Position numbers and translations under genes: made by a program. From assembly GCF_947387555.1 (NCBI RefSeq), contig NZ_CANDNZ010000026.1, positions 1 through 50,171 of the forward strand: a DNA stretch of 50,171 nt. Direction: 5' to 3'. Positions 8,044 through 18,105 of the stretch are shown piece after piece. Below the pieces are notes generated by a model. It did not search any database. It worked only from the letters and a program-made list of their open reading frames with translations, and was not told the origin of the DNA. This DNA is from Thalassomonas sp. RHCl1. Lineage in GTDB: Bacteria; Pseudomonadota; Gammaproteobacteria; Enterobacterales; Alteromonadaceae. Position 1 is the first letter of the stretch, and each line of letters opens with the position of its first letter.

Positions 8044-9468
8044 TTAGTGCAAACCTACCACAGCTTTTGTTGCTTCGACAATTTTGTTGCTGCTATAACC
8101 GATACCATTTTTAAAAACGACGGACATTTTGCGTATCATCGAGGCATCAGCCTTTAAGTCGCCGTCGATTAATACCATGTCGGCATTTTTTCCGCTTTCA
8201 ATGGTGCCTATTTCGTTTTCACGGTTTAAATAATGTGCCGCATTCGAGGTCGATATTTTAATGGCTTGTTCTATGCTAAAACCGCTCTCTACCAGTAATT
8301 CAACCACCCGTTGGTTGGAAAAACCGGCGATCACGCCGCCATAACCTGTGGGATCTGTGCCCGCCATGAGCTTACCGCCTGCTTCGACAAATTTTTTCTC
8401 CAGCGCCATCATTTTTTTATAAACTATTGGCCAGGTGGCATTTTCCTGTTTGGCAATTTTCTCCCAACGGGCTTCATATTGATCGCGTACTTGCGGGGTC
8501 AGTGCTGCCAGGGCTTTGTCTGACGTCTTAGGCCGCCCCTGGGTAAAGGTTTCAAAGACAGTTAGCGTCGAGGTCAGGGTGACATTTTTACTCACCAAAA
8601 AGGCGATCAGTTCATTGACTTGGTCTGATTCAATGTCTAAATCGACTAAAGACTGGTGTACCCCTGTTTTGGGGCATAAATCTTTCTTTTTGTCTTTAAC
8701 AAAATCGGTTGCGGCAAAAAAACCATGTTCGAGGTTATCTATGCCTAATTCTGCTGCTTCCCTGTAGGTAATCGAGCATAAATGTGCGGTAACCTTGTGA
8801 TCACGCTTATGCGCCTGCTTGATCACCTCGGCTAATTCATCCCGGCGAATGTGCATATAGGCCTTGTAGGAAGTCACGCCTTCTGACATCCAGTATTGCA
8901 TCATGGTTTTGGCATTTTCCGCATCCCGCAGCGGCTTAATTTTTAAAATAGGCAGACCCGGGCCATTGAGGTAGGGGGCAGTAACGTCAATATCCGGGCC
9001 TATGGTTTCACCCTTTTTGATCGCATCCCTTAAATTTAAATCGGCATAAGGGGCTGTGGTGCCTGCGGTTCTGATGGTGGTTGCCCCTCCGGCGAGATAC
9101 AGACGCGGAAAGCTGTATAACATCTCGGTATAGTTTGCCTTACCGGTTGGGTAAAACATGTGCTCATGCATCATCACTAGACCCGGGATCAAGGTTTTTC
9201 CCCGACCATCAATAGCTGTGATCCCCTCAGGTATAACGACTTCGTTGCTATGGCCTACCTTGCGTATGGTGCCGCCTGCCAACAACACGGTTTGATTGCG
9301 CCGGGTCGGCTCTCCAGAGCCATCAATAAGGGTGACGTTTTTAATCGCGATTTTATCCTCTTGATATTCGATAAAATCGCTGTCTTTACCGTGGCTTGGC
9401 TGTATCACGAAAGCGGCGAGCAAGCAGGTTAATGTGAATATTTTGCTGGCTGACAGGTGGTTTTTCAT
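8044..9468 (-). CDS. Exported metal-dependent amidohydrolase
   Basis: An amidohydrolase-superfamily enzyme (imidazolonepropionase/prolidase-like, TIM barrel). The metal and catalytic residues lie in HEHMFYPTG, a KAYMHI segment (likely carboxylated Lys), VTAHLCS, DNLEHGFF and AGTDPTGYGG; a C-terminal beta-sandwich stretch follows (GTIESGKNADMVLIDGDL). I place the start at the ATG at 9468 (MKNHLSASK...), 13 codons inside the longest frame, because the longer frame needs TTG and the internal Met opens a clean signal peptide (MKNHLSASKIFTLTCLL... SHG). The neighbouring M20 gene and divergent LysR gene suggest a regulated peptide/amide catabolic unit. Confidence 0.88.
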   Translation of the reverse strand: MKNHLSASKIFTLTCLLAAFVIQPSHGKDSDFIEYQEDKIAIKNVTLIDGSGEPTRRNQTVLLAGGTIRKVGHSNEVVIPEGITAIDGRGKTLIPGLVMMHEHMFYPTGKANYTEMLYSFPRLYLAGGATTIRTAGTTAPYADLNLRDAIKKGETIGPDIDVTAPYLNGPGLPILKIKPLRDAENAKTMMQYWMSEGVTSYKAYMHIRRDELAEVIKQAHKRDHKVTAHLCSITYREAAELGIDNLEHGFFAATDFVKDKKKDLCPKTGVHQSLVDLDIESDQVNELIAFLVSKNVTLTSTLTVFETFTQGRPKTSDKALAALTPQVRDQYEARWEKIAKQENATWPIVYKKMMALEKKFVEAGGKLMAGTDPTGYGGVIAGFSNQRVVELLVESGFSIEQAIKISTSNAAHYLNRENEIGTIESGKNADMVLIDGDLKADASMIRKMSVVFKNGIGYSSNKIVEATKAVVGLH

Positions 9469-9628
9469 AGGCTGTTGGTCTGTTATCTGCGTCTGGCTTT
9501 GCTGCAATACTAATCAGTGCAGAATGAAATGTAAATACAGATTCACATTTTTATTCGGCAATATAATTCAGCTCTCAAGCGGGTAGCTGTTTGCTTACTA
9601 AGAGGAAAAGAAAGGAATAACAAGCTGA

Positions 9629-9659
9629 TAGCGGTTATAGGTGATGCTTATAACCGCTA
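9629..9659. terminator. 11-bp perfect hairpin between amidohydrolase and LysR genes
   Basis: TAGCGGTTATA (9629-9639) and TATAACCGCTA (9649-9659) form a perfect 11-bp stem with a 9-base loop, followed on the + strand by CTTTTCT. It lies about 70 bases beyond the leftward LysR stop and upstream of the amidohydrolase start, so it probably separates these two transcripts, though on the minus strand the T-tract is poor. Confidence 0.45.
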
Positions 9660-9726
9660 CTTTTCTGTTGATATGGTGTTATTAGCCGGGGAAGCCGCGA
9701 GATAGCCGATAAGGGCAGTTAAAGGT

Positions 9727-10617
9727 TCAAGCCTGGTTTTTTACTTTGGTAACCAGTTTTTTCAGCCAGCCGTCTGCCATGGCGGGTTTATAGACCAAAC
9801 TGTATGCTTCCTGATAATGATATTTAAAATCAACGAGCTCTATTGTTTTGAGCGCTGTTGATGTGATGACGAAATCTGGCACGTAGGCAATTGCCTGGCC
9901 CTGGCTTACTATGGATAACAGCGAACTGAAATCGTCGGTGCGAAAGGCGATGTTACGGGGAAATTGCTGATCAGGCCAGCCGTCAGAGCCGATACCGCGC
10001 ACAATACCGCAAAACGGCGAGCTGCTCGGACAAACGAAGGCATACGCGAGCAATTGTTTTAATGTCATTTTTCCTGTCGGGTAATGTGAAAACAGTTGAT
10101 GGCCGGGAGCGGCAACCAGTTTAAAGCTGGTTGTACCCAGTAATACCGAATGTAAATCGGTCGTGTCTATATCCGCCAGGGCTTCCTTGGTTACTATCGC
10201 CAGATGGGCATGACCGGCAATGAGGCGCTTCATTGCCTGTCCTTCAAAGCGGGCATCAATATTGAGCTCGGTACTATTTTCCGGCAACAGCTTTATCAGG
10301 GGGTTAAGGCAATGATTTAATAAAACTGACGGGCCGGTGATATTCACCACTTGTTTAACCTGGTTGCCGGTAAATTCACTGCACATTTGCTCATACTCGT
10401 GTACCAGTTTGGCCGCATATTGAATGAACTTTTTCCCCTGGCTGTTGAGCTGTATATTTCGTCCGACCCGGTCAAACAATTCGGTATTTAAGGCTTGCTC
10501 GACCTTTTTTAAGGTTTTCGATAGGGCGCCCGGAGTCAGATTCAAATCATGGGCACTGGTTTGAATGTTTTGGCTGTGGGCCAGGTGGATCACTTTGCGT
10601 AAATCTTCCAAATGCAC
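9727..10617 (-). CDS. LysR-family transcriptional regulator
   Basis: The 296-aa protein begins with a LysR winged helix (residues 1-60: HLEDLRKVIHLAHSQNIQTSAHDLNLTPGALSKTLKKVEQALNTELFDRVGR) and continues into a type 2 periplasmic-binding-like effector domain (about 90-290). The start is GTG preceded by GGAAA; no ATG is available nearby without losing the HTH. It is encoded upstream of, and in the same direction as, the two exported amidohydrolases, so it is a candidate regulator of them. Confidence 0.85.
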   Translation of the reverse strand: MHLEDLRKVIHLAHSQNIQTSAHDLNLTPGALSKTLKKVEQALNTELFDRVGRNIQLNSQGKKFIQYAAKLVHEYEQMCSEFTGNQVKQVVNITGPSVLLNHCLNPLIKLLPENSTELNIDARFEGQAMKRLIAGHAHLAIVTKEALADIDTTDLHSVLLGTTSFKLVAAPGHQLFSHYPTGKMTLKQLLAYAFVCPSSSPFCGIVRGIGSDGWPDQQFPRNIAFRTDDFSSLLSIVSQGQAIAYVPDFVITSTALKTIELVDFKYHYQEAYSLVYKPAMADGWLKKLVTKVKNQA

Positions 10618-10805
10618 TTAATTCGTTTCCAAATGGTAAATGATGTCGTCAATTTTTTCGATTATAACTCAACAATTAATCTTCTAGTATAGTAAGTGGT
10701 ACCGGGCGAGTTGTTTGCTGACGTTTTGTTATAAAACCAGGCTAAGCCGATATCACCTGAATTTTTTACCAACACCTTAACAAGGTTGAAATATCCGGAG
10801 TTTGA

Positions 10806-11516
10806 ATGACAGTTAATTATTACCGGCAAAAGCTTTCTGCTATGATGTTTGCTTTACTCATACTTGCCACTTTTACCTGCTTGATGGGCACTCCTTTGCT
10901 TGCACATGCGCAAGCCGAACATGGCGATCATGCCTTAATAGGCTCGCATGGTATGGTGCTGATTTATGATCAGCAAGAGGGGATCTTTGCCAGCCACTTG
11001 CCTTTATACCGTAGCCCGCATAACTACCAAATCATTTACAAAGTTGAAGTCTCAGAGCATAAGATGATCCGTGAGTTGCTGACAGCAGGCATGGTAACTG
11101 TGTTGCCAACAAACTTTGACTTGAATAAGTTAATCAGCGGAGAAGCCTTTTCGGTTGAAGCGCAATTTTTTCAGGGACATTTTGAGCGCGGCGGTGAGGT
11201 AAAAAATACCGGCAAAATCAGCTTTACCAAGCCGGTGCTGGTAAAAAAAGTCACGAAAGAACATTCGCAGGCGGCAAGCTTTTATACTGCTGCAATCAGC
11301 AAAACTAAGGCAATTGTTGCCCATAAAATTCAGCATCCCCCTTCTTTTGATGCCCTGGCTTTTATGGCATTGCCGGGCAAAGCTGCAGCGGAAACTAATG
11401 ATGTCATCGTTTGTGATAACCCCAAAGCTTTTGACGCTGACATCATCAGCAAACAGCTGGAGCTATGTGGTATTCCCGCACCTGTTTATCTGGAAACCCG
11501 GGATTTTGAGTTATAA
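10806..11516 (+). CDS. Exported protein of unknown function
   Basis: The 236-aa protein has a cleavable signal peptide (about residues 1-36, ending LLAHAQA). The mature part starts HGDHALIGSHGMVLIYDQQEGIFASHLPLYRSPHNYQIIYKV, which resembles a conserved family of secreted proteins from Shewanella-like bacteria with no assigned function. Two Cys near the C-terminus (VCDNPK, LCGIPAP) could form a disulfide. A ribosome site (CCGGAG) precedes the ATG. It stands alone, divergent from the LysR gene at 9727. Confidence 0.75.
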   Translation: MTVNYYRQKLSAMMFALLILATFTCLMGTPLLAHAQAEHGDHALIGSHGMVLIYDQQEGIFASHLPLYRSPHNYQIIYKVEVSEHKMIRELLTAGMVTVLPTNFDLNKLISGEAFSVEAQFFQGHFERGGEVKNTGKISFTKPVLVKKVTKEHSQAASFYTAAISKTKAIVAHKIQHPPSFDALAFMALPGKAAAETNDVIVCDNPKAFDADIISKQLELCGIPAPVYLETRDFEL

Positions 11517-11605
11517 AAAAAGCCATGAAGTGCTTGTTGTTAAGCTTGAGGTTAGCGTGTTGCTTTCGTCCAGACTTTTAAGCTACCGATGGCGCCTGGC
11601 CGGGA

Positions 11606-12259
11606 TTAAGATCTTAAAAACTCTGAAAGCTGGTCAATATTTTTTACCTGTAGCTGGTTATTCACCTTTTCCACCAGGTTCATTTCCAGCAGCTGATTGA
11701 CAACCCGGCGGTAAACCCGCTCAGAGCAGCCAAAGCGTTCCGCTTCTTTATACACGTGGCCAAAATTGACTTTAGGTCTGGCATCGAGGAATCTTTGTTC
11801 AATATCCAGGGCGATATTGTAGATCAGCGGATGTAAGATCCGGCTGATGGTGGTCGCCATGGTTTCCTGGTATTTATAAGACAGGGATTGGCTGAGCCAG
11901 ATAGCCAATTTGGGATCGCGCTGCATAAACTCGGTGAGCAGGGCTGCCGGCAACACCTTGGCTTCAATGGCTTCGTTGGCCCTGACGTCAAACTGACAGC
12001 GGGTGTCGGTCAGCAGCTCAACATCGCCAAGCAAGCTGTTATCGGCACTGAACAGGCCTAAACTGAAATGCCGGCCATTATCTGCGGTATAACCTACCGA
12101 GAACTGGCCCGTTTCGAGCCAATATAGTTCCGTAATTTCCTGCCCCTGCCTCAATAAATAGTCGTCTACCTGAAACGGTTTGCTTTTAAGATCTTGTTTT
12201 TTTATCAGCTGGCAAAACAATTCATATCCTTGCGCAGCTAATTCACTGAGTGTATCCAA
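11606..12259 (-). CDS. Crp/Fnr-family regulator
   Basis: This 217-aa protein has a cyclic-nucleotide-binding-like beta-roll (residues about 25-110, with QGQEITELYWLETGQFSVGYT) and a C-terminal winged-helix region (about 145-215). It lacks the Cys cluster of Fnr and the standard Arg/Ser cAMP pocket is not obvious, so its signal is unknown. The start is a TTG preceded by AGGG. It is divergent from adenosine deaminase at 12452, making regulation of that gene plausible. I cannot say whether it responds to a nucleotide. Confidence 0.8.
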   Translation of the reverse strand: MDTLSELAAQGYELFCQLIKKQDLKSKPFQVDDYLLRQGQEITELYWLETGQFSVGYTADNGRHFSLGLFSADNSLLGDVELLTDTRCQFDVRANEAIEAKVLPAALLTEFMQRDPKLAIWLSQSLSYKYQETMATTISRILHPLIYNIALDIEQRFLDARPKVNFGHVYKEAERFGCSERVYRRVVNQLLEMNLVEKVNNQLQVKNIDQLSEFLRS

Positions 12260-12451
12260 TAGTGACCCTACAACTGAAATTAAGTATTTTTATCCGATCC
12301 GGACATTTGTCCTGATAGTTTTGAATGGATAGGGGTAATATAGAGAATAATCAGTAGTGATACCAGTAGCTTTTCTCCATTGAAGCCCCTGTAGTTTCTT
12401 CCGTTATCATTTTATTGGTTGAATGTCATAAGCAATATCAGGTAGAGGTCT

Positions 12452-13447
12452 ATGAATTATTTTAATGTGCCAAAAATCGATCTACATTGTCACCTTGATG
12501 GCAGCGTTCGCCCGCAAACCATTATTGAGCTTGCCCGGCTACAGGGCTTATCCTTGCCCAGCGAAGACATCGATGAAATTAAAGCATTAATGGTGGCCCC
12601 TGAAACCTGTCCAAACCTTGACGAGTACCTGAGCCGCTTTGAGCTGCCGCTTTCTGTGATGCAGACGCAAGAGGCTATTGAGCGTATTTCCTATGAGGTG
12701 TTTGAAGATGCCGCCAAAGAAAACGTTAAATATCTGGAAGTGCGTTTTGGTCCCCAGTTGCACCAGCAACAAGGGCTGACATTCAAGCAAATTATCGACA
12801 GTGCTGTAAAGGGGATGAGAAAAGCCGAAAAGCTCTATGACATTCACGGCAACTATATTCTGTCGATATTAAGAACCTTTGCCAAAGACAAGATCAACGA
12901 CATTATCGATGCCGGGGCAAAACACCTCAATGACGGTGTGGTGGCCTTTGATTTAGCCGGCAGCGAGTTGCCGGGCTTTTGTCATGAATTTATCCCTTAT
13001 GCCCAATATGCCATTGAAAAGGGCTACCGGGTGACCATCCATGCCGGAGAGCAGGGCAGTGGCCAGAATGTGCATGATGCGGTGTCGCTTTTAGGAGCCG
13101 AGCGTATCGGCCACGGTATTCATATCAAAGGTCACCAGCAAGCTTATGATCTGGTAAAAAACCAGGCCATTGCTTTGGAAACCTGTCCTAGCAGCAATGT
13201 CCAGACCAAGGCGGTAGATGCCCTGAGTGATCACCCGGTTAAAGCTTTCCATAAAGATGGCGTATTGATCACCATCAATACCGATAACCGTACGGTTTCC
13301 AACACTACTATGACCGATGAGGTACGTAAGGTTGTCGAGGAGTTTAATTTAAGCCAGCAAGAGTATTTTGATATTTATAAGGTCAGCGTTGAGCATTCTT
13401 TTGCTTCCGAGGCGGTGAAGCAGCATTTGTTAAGTTTTGCCCCTTAG
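12452..13447 (+). CDS. add: Adenosine deaminase
   Basis: The 331-aa enzyme converts adenosine to inosine. Zinc ligands and catalytic residues are all visible: H12-x-H14 in [10 protein letters not shown]197 in TIHAGE with E200 as the general acid, H221 in RIGHG, and D278 in INTDN. Length and motif order match bacterial adenosine deaminase, cytoplasmic. A ribosome site AGGTAGAGG sits before the ATG. It is divergent from a Crp-like regulator, suggesting nucleoside-responsive control, which is inference. No other purine salvage genes are adjacent. Confidence 0.93.
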   Translation: MNYFNVPKIDLHCHLDGSVRPQTIIELARLQGLSLPSEDIDEIKALMVAPETCPNLDEYLSRFELPLSVMQTQEAIERISYEVFEDAAKENVKYLEVRFGPQLHQQQGLTFKQIIDSAVKGMRKAEKLYDIHGNYILSILRTFAKDKINDIIDAGAKHLNDGVVAFDLAGSELPGFCHEFIPYAQYAIEKGYRVTIHAGEQGSGQNVHDAVSLLGAERIGHGIHIKGHQQAYDLVKNQAIALETCPSSNVQTKAVDALSDHPVKAFHKDGVLITINTDNRTVSNTTMTDEVRKVVEEFNLSQQEYFDIYKVSVEHSFASEAVKQHLLSFAP

Positions 13448-13569
13448 GGTATTGCTGAGCCGGCTTGGGTTTTAATGTTTATGACAAAGCGGCTCATGGC
13501 CTTGTGCAGCAGGGAAAAGCGGCGACCACTTTGCTTGCGCTATCGATTGAGGTGATCGCCGTTATCTTG

Positions 13570-14217
13570 CTATCGCCTCTGATGTGTCAGTAACCTTGTA
13601 TTTTTATCAAATACTTTATACTCAACCAGGTTAACCTGGTCATTGGCAAAATACGCATTTAAGTTTTTGAGTTCTCTGATCAACTGCGTATTTGTGGCTT
13701 CTATCAAGGGAGCATATTTACCTGAGATAAAGAGTGCATTGTCTATCGAGTTCACCGCTGCCAAGAGTTTAGTAAATTCTTGTGAAATTTCAAAGAGTTT
13801 ACGCTTTTGTTCCTCATCTTTTATCGCTAAGGTATTGTGGCTTGCCCAGAATTCACCAGAATAATGATTAAGGGCATTTTCCAGCTGCTTCTGTTTAGAC
13901 TTTATTTCGGTAAAATTATTGTTAAGTGTCGTGTTTAGTTTGGCCAACTCTCCGATATTATTCAGGGCAGTATTCATGCGAAGCGCATCGTGCTTAATTT
14001 TGTCACTGGTAATTTCAAGCTCTTGAATATACATAGAGACATCTGCCAGGCTTTTTGCTGCGCTGTTGGCTTTAATTGCGCTTGCTCCCGAAGCAGCAGT
14101 CATTAAGGTTAAAAATACCCCCAAGTAATGTTCAACCAGTTTGTTTTTTATCGTGGTAAAAAGCGTTGATTTGACGGCTTGTGAGTCGCTGTCATCAACT
14201 GGGTTGTTAGTGCTCAT
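13570..14217 (-). CDS. Hypothetical coiled-coil membrane-associated protein
   Basis: I do not recognise this 215-aa protein. It has a short polar N-terminus, one probable membrane segment around residues 30-48 (YLGVFLTLMTAASGASAI), and then long heptad-like helical stretches (about 55-115 and 125-190), so it is likely a single-pass protein with an extended coiled coil. It is monocistronic and convergent with the adenosine deaminase gene. A role in surface structure or signalling cannot be assigned from sequence. Confidence 0.6.
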   Translation of the reverse strand: MSTNNPVDDSDSQAVKSTLFTTIKNKLVEHYLGVFLTLMTAASGASAIKANSAAKSLADVSMYIQELEITSDKIKHDALRMNTALNNIGELAKLNTTLNNNFTEIKSKQKQLENALNHYSGEFWASHNTLAIKDEEQKRKLFEISQEFTKLLAAVNSIDNALFISGKYAPLIEATNTQLIRELKNLNAYFANDQVNLVEYKVFDKNTRLLTHQRR

Positions 14218-14504
14218 ATGAAATTCCTCTAATGCTTTGTAAGCCTGGTATTGGACAGGAACAGCTGGCTGTTTAAATGTTACTTAATACCTGTGTCATA
14301 GCAGGAATAAATCTCACAGTGGTTTCAAAAAAAATTCACGATAATCCTGAGTATTCACGCCGTCACGGTAAAATATTGGCCTGTACCTCCTTTCATTGAT
14401 CTCCCTCAATATCCTGAAATATGCGAGCTGACTTGTCTGGACAGTAATTAAAAAAATCTATATGGTTCATGATGTTATTTACCCTCCAGTTAAAAGGAAT
14501 ACCT

Positions 14505-16340
14505 ATGTTAAGGAAAATATCGCTGGCATCCATGCTGTGTATCAGTGCTTTTTCAGCCTTTGCCGGACAAAATGCCTGGCAAGACGACCATAATGTTTAT
14601 CGCTACCTGAAGAGTCCTTCGGGGGAATGTAAAAATACCAAGGAAGATTGTGCTGATTTACAAGCCTATTCGGTGACACAATTTAAGAAAGCCGATGGCT
14701 TTAATGGTATGCCTTATGGTTTGGGCGGCACCACGGCAATTGATGTCGATAATAATGGCCTGGCGGATTATGATGTGGTGAAATATTCCGGCAATAAAGC
14801 CACCTACACCGCCAAGCATGCCCCTACCGCAGTAAAGCAGGGCAGCTATAGCTATTTTGTCTATTCAGGTGAAGTGATTCTGGACAATTATTCACTCACG
14901 AATAAGAAAATAGGCACCACGGCTGCCGGCGGCTGTGATATCACCACCACAGAAAAATTTCGCATCAGTACCAATAAATCACCGGCATTGGGGATTTATG
15001 TGGCACGCTTTAACCACAATACCGGGAAAGTGTCGGAGCCGGTCTTAGTGCATATGAAGTGTACCGATGATCCCCACGATAATGCCGTGATAAACCTGGA
15101 CCAGGCCGGTTACGTATACGTACTGGTTTCCGGACGTTCAACATCACGCGGCAACTTTGTCTTTAAGAGTAGTGCGCCAAACAGTATCGAGAGTTTTGTC
15201 GATTATACGCCGTTGATGGATGATTATGCCGATCACTTTAAAGATTTGATCGCGGCGGCGGGGCAGAATTTTCCTCTTTCCGGCACACATTACCGCGGCA
15301 TCAATTACCCTAAGATGTTCTGGATTGACGACCCGGCCTATAGCAAGAATGGTTATTTCCGCTTAATTTATACCGTTTACTGTAACTCTGGCGAAACCCA
15401 AACCTGTAAAAGTACCAGGCAGGTTTATAGCGCCAAAATGGTGGTTGACGGTAGCAAAGCAAGTATCCAGGATATCACGCCTATTGCCGCTTATAAGGGG
15501 CATTATGCTATTGCCAAGGCCAGAGGCAAGGACGTGGTGATTGCCTTCAATGTTCATCCGGGCAATAAGCTGGATGACAGAACAAACCTTTATTACATGC
15601 ATTCTTTTGATGGTGGAGAAAACTGGTTCAACGCCAAAAACCAGCGAGTTTCCCTGCCGATTGTTTCCCCTGAGGGCTTAAAAACGGTGGCGGTCAGAGA
15701 ATATTATGATCCGGCAACTATAGGTGGCATCGGACGACGTATCTATATGAAAGATATTGATTTCATGAGCTCAGGCATGGCTAAAAAACCGACTATTTTG
15801 TATGTCGGCAGTCTTTCCGGAGATCACCAGCCGTCAACCCTAGCCGATCATTACCTGGCCAAAGCCCGCTGGACCGGCACCAGCTGGAGCAATGTGCGTC
15901 TGGCAAACCAGGTGGATCACAATTATTCTTCCGGTATGTTGCATCCGAACGGCTCAGATTACCGGGTATTCTACCCCGACACCAGTGATGAGAAAAATAA
16001 TGCCATGGCGGGGGGCGCTGCCGCTTATTTGGATACCGGCGGTACCAGTAGCAGTGTCTGGGGACGTACGCTGATCTCCAACGATGTTGTTGACCCTGAA
16101 ACCGGCTCATCAAGTTATTTGTATAACCTGTGCGAATACAATTACTTTAAGTCGGTATTAAACGGCAGCAATGATTTTGTTGGTATTTTTGCCGGCGGCA
16201 ACATGCATCAATATCGTGAAGGTGCGCCGATTTTTATTGTTGATCTCGCCGGTAATATCAAACGCCTGCCAACAAGCATCAATTATGTTGATGGCAATGG
16301 CGAGGTGTCCCTGGAAAACAGCGAAGCTTGTCATAATTAG
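14505..16340 (+). CDS. Large secreted protein, possible beta-propeller
   Basis: The mature protein of about 590 aa follows a signal peptide (MLRKISLASMLCISAFSAFAG). I choose the ATG at 14505 rather than the longest frame, because AAAAGGAAT lies just before it and it opens the signal peptide directly. The middle contains a BNR/Asp-box-like motif (SFDGGENWFNAK), which together with many short strand-like repeats suggests a sialidase-type beta-propeller, but the catalytic residues of sialidases are not obvious. Cys residues are present (ECKNTKEDC, GCDITTT, SLENSEAC), as expected for an exported protein. It ends at a strong bidirectional terminator. Function unknown. Confidence 0.75.
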   Translation: MLRKISLASMLCISAFSAFAGQNAWQDDHNVYRYLKSPSGECKNTKEDCADLQAYSVTQFKKADGFNGMPYGLGGTTAIDVDNNGLADYDVVKYSGNKATYTAKHAPTAVKQGSYSYFVYSGEVILDNYSLTNKKIGTTAAGGCDITTTEKFRISTNKSPALGIYVARFNHNTGKVSEPVLVHMKCTDDPHDNAVINLDQAGYVYVLVSGRSTSRGNFVFKSSAPNSIESFVDYTPLMDDYADHFKDLIAAAGQNFPLSGTHYRGINYPKMFWIDDPAYSKNGYFRLIYTVYCNSGETQTCKSTRQVYSAKMVVDGSKASIQDITPIAAYKGHYAIAKARGKDVVIAFNVHPGNKLDDRTNLYYMHSFDGGENWFNAKNQRVSLPIVSPEGLKTVAVREYYDPATIGGIGRRIYMKDIDFMSSGMAKKPTILYVGSLSGDHQPSTLADHYLAKARWTGTSWSNVRLANQVDHNYSSGMLHPNGSDYRVFYPDTSDEKNNAMAGGAAAYLDTGGTSSSVWGRTLISNDVVDPETGSSSYLYNLCEYNYFKSVLNGSNDFVGIFAGGNMHQYREGAPIFIVDLAGNIKRLPTSINYVDGNGEVSLENSEACHN

Positions 16341-16355
16341 TTGCACAACAATTAA

Positions 16356-16388
16356 AGTAAAAAAGGCCAATTACTGGCCTTTTTACTT
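16356..16388. terminator. Bidirectional intrinsic terminator
   Basis: AGTAAAAAAGGCCA pairs with TGGCCTTTTTACT across ATTAC. The stem is followed by T-tracts in both directions, so it can end the secreted-protein gene on the plus strand and norR on the minus strand. Confidence 0.8.
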
Positions 16389-16518
16389 ATATTGTTAAAT
16401 TAAGAAAGGTAGATGGAAAATGAAAAAAGATGCAGGGAGTCTGGTTTAGACCCCTTGTTTATTTTTCCCGGTTATCGCCGTTTACCTGGCAGAAATGCGA
16501 CATCAATCTCAGGTTCTT

Positions 16519-18105
16519 TTATGTCAGCCCCAAGCGGCGCATAGTACGGATTAAATTACTCCTGTCGACTTTAAGGCGCCTGGCTACTGCCGCTAAATTG
16601 CCCTGTTCACCTTCCAGTAGCTGACTGATGATCTGACGTTGATATTCATCGGTTGCCTCGCGCAAACCTAAATCATTTACTTCAACCGTTATCGCAGGCA
16701 TTGATGATTTTTGAATATCGCTCTGCATAGGAGGTGTTTGAACCGAGCCTGATCCTGGCGTTATGCTTTCGAGCGGTTGCAAATTAAGGTGCTCGCCGTG
16801 AATACTGACAATGCGGGCTTCACGTCCTTGCTCTGTGATCGCCTTTAGTGCCGCACGGCTTAATAAATGCTCTAGCTCCCTGACATTTCCCGGCCAGTTG
16901 TACCGGGCCAGCTGCTCGATGGCGCTTTGTTGTAAACGTAATTTAGCGACCCCGAGTTGATGCTGGCTTTTTTCAAGAAAGTAGCCGGCAAGCAGTAAGT
17001 AGTCTTTTTCCCGCTCGCGCAAAGGCGGCACCGATAACGGATAGACGCTTAATCTGTGATATAAGTCGGTGCGGAAACGGCCTTCCTTGACTTCCTGCTG
17101 CAGATCCCGGTTGGTGGCGGCGACAATTCTGACATCAACGACTATGGTTTTATCACTGCCGACTCGCTGAATTTCGCCGTATTGCAAGGCACGTAACAGT
17201 TTTGCCTGTACGGCCAGGGGTAACTCGCCGACTTCATCAAGAAACAGGGTGCCGCTGTCGGCTAATTCAAAGCGGCCGCTGCGATCGTTTACCGCGCCGG
17301 AAAAGGCACCTTTGACATGGCCGAACAGCTCACTTTCAACAATGTTTTCCGGCAATGCGGCACAATTGATCTGCACCAGAGGCTGGTTTTTCCGGCGGGA
17401 GTTATGGTGAAGGCTTTTCGCCACCAGCTCTTTGCCGACTCCTGTCTCCCCGGTGATCAAGACCGACAGCTTACTGGGGGCGACGGTATCAATTTCCCCG
17501 CGCATGGTGTTAATTGCTGTACTTTTACCAATAATTTCTGACGGGCTAACGGTTTCCAGTAAACGTTGTGCCACCTGGTGATTATGCTCTACCCGGGCTT
17601 CTAATGCTTCGATATGCTGGCTGGTTTTGATCACCGCTGCCACGGCGGCGAAACAGGCCCGGGTTTCGATCGGATTAAGGGCGTCGAAGCTACCCGCTAG
17701 CATGGCATCCAGGGTGATGATGCCCCATGGGTTGTTGTCGATATAAATGGCGCTGCCCATGCAGTCATGCACATGCAGCTGCTCACTGTTGTCGTCTACC
17801 AGGCCGTCATAGGGGTCTGGCAACTCGGAATCGGCATCAAAGCGGGTGAGTTGCGAGTTGTTTAAGATATGTTGCAGCCGCGGATGTTGGGCAACGGCGA
17901 ATTGCCGCGCCAGGGCCTCATCTTTTAACCCTAAGGCGGCCACGGGCAGCAGGTAACCGTCTGTTAATTTCAGCAGGGCAACCACGTCACAGGGGATCGC
18001 CCGTTGAATGGCTAAGACTAAACGCTGGTAGCGTTGTGTCTGACTTAAATCACGGTTTAAGTCTTCGACAATATCAATAAAGGGAGAAATATTCATAAAG
18101 GTCAT
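16519..18105 (-). CDS. norR: NorR, NO-sensing sigma54-dependent activator
   Basis: The 528-aa activator has an N-terminal GAF domain (about 1-165), an AAA+ domain (about 190-425) and a C-terminal Fis-type HTH (about 485-528). The non-heme iron ligands known in E. coli NorR are conserved by position: R76 in QHPRL, D97 and D100 in LPDPYDG, C115 in HDCMG, and D133 in TLDAM. The Walker A is GETGVGKE (219-226) and Walker B LFLDE (287-291). The sigma54-contact loop reads GAFSGA (266-271) instead of the usual GAFTGA. It is divergent from hmp, with NorR boxes between them, the expected arrangement for an NO-detoxification switch. Confidence 0.93.
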   Translation of the reverse strand: MTFMNISPFIDIVEDLNRDLSQTQRYQRLVLAIQRAIPCDVVALLKLTDGYLLPVAALGLKDEALARQFAVAQHPRLQHILNNSQLTRFDADSELPDPYDGLVDDNSEQLHVHDCMGSAIYIDNNPWGIITLDAMLAGSFDALNPIETRACFAAVAAVIKTSQHIEALEARVEHNHQVAQRLLETVSPSEIIGKSTAINTMRGEIDTVAPSKLSVLITGETGVGKELVAKSLHHNSRRKNQPLVQINCAALPENIVESELFGHVKGAFSGAVNDRSGRFELADSGTLFLDEVGELPLAVQAKLLRALQYGEIQRVGSDKTIVVDVRIVAATNRDLQQEVKEGRFRTDLYHRLSVYPLSVPPLREREKDYLLLAGYFLEKSQHQLGVAKLRLQQSAIEQLARYNWPGNVRELEHLLSRAALKAITEQGREARIVSIHGEHLNLQPLESITPGSGSVQTPPMQSDIQKSSMPAITVEVNDLGLREATDEYQRQIISQLLEGEQGNLAAVARRLKVDRSNLIRTMRRLGLT

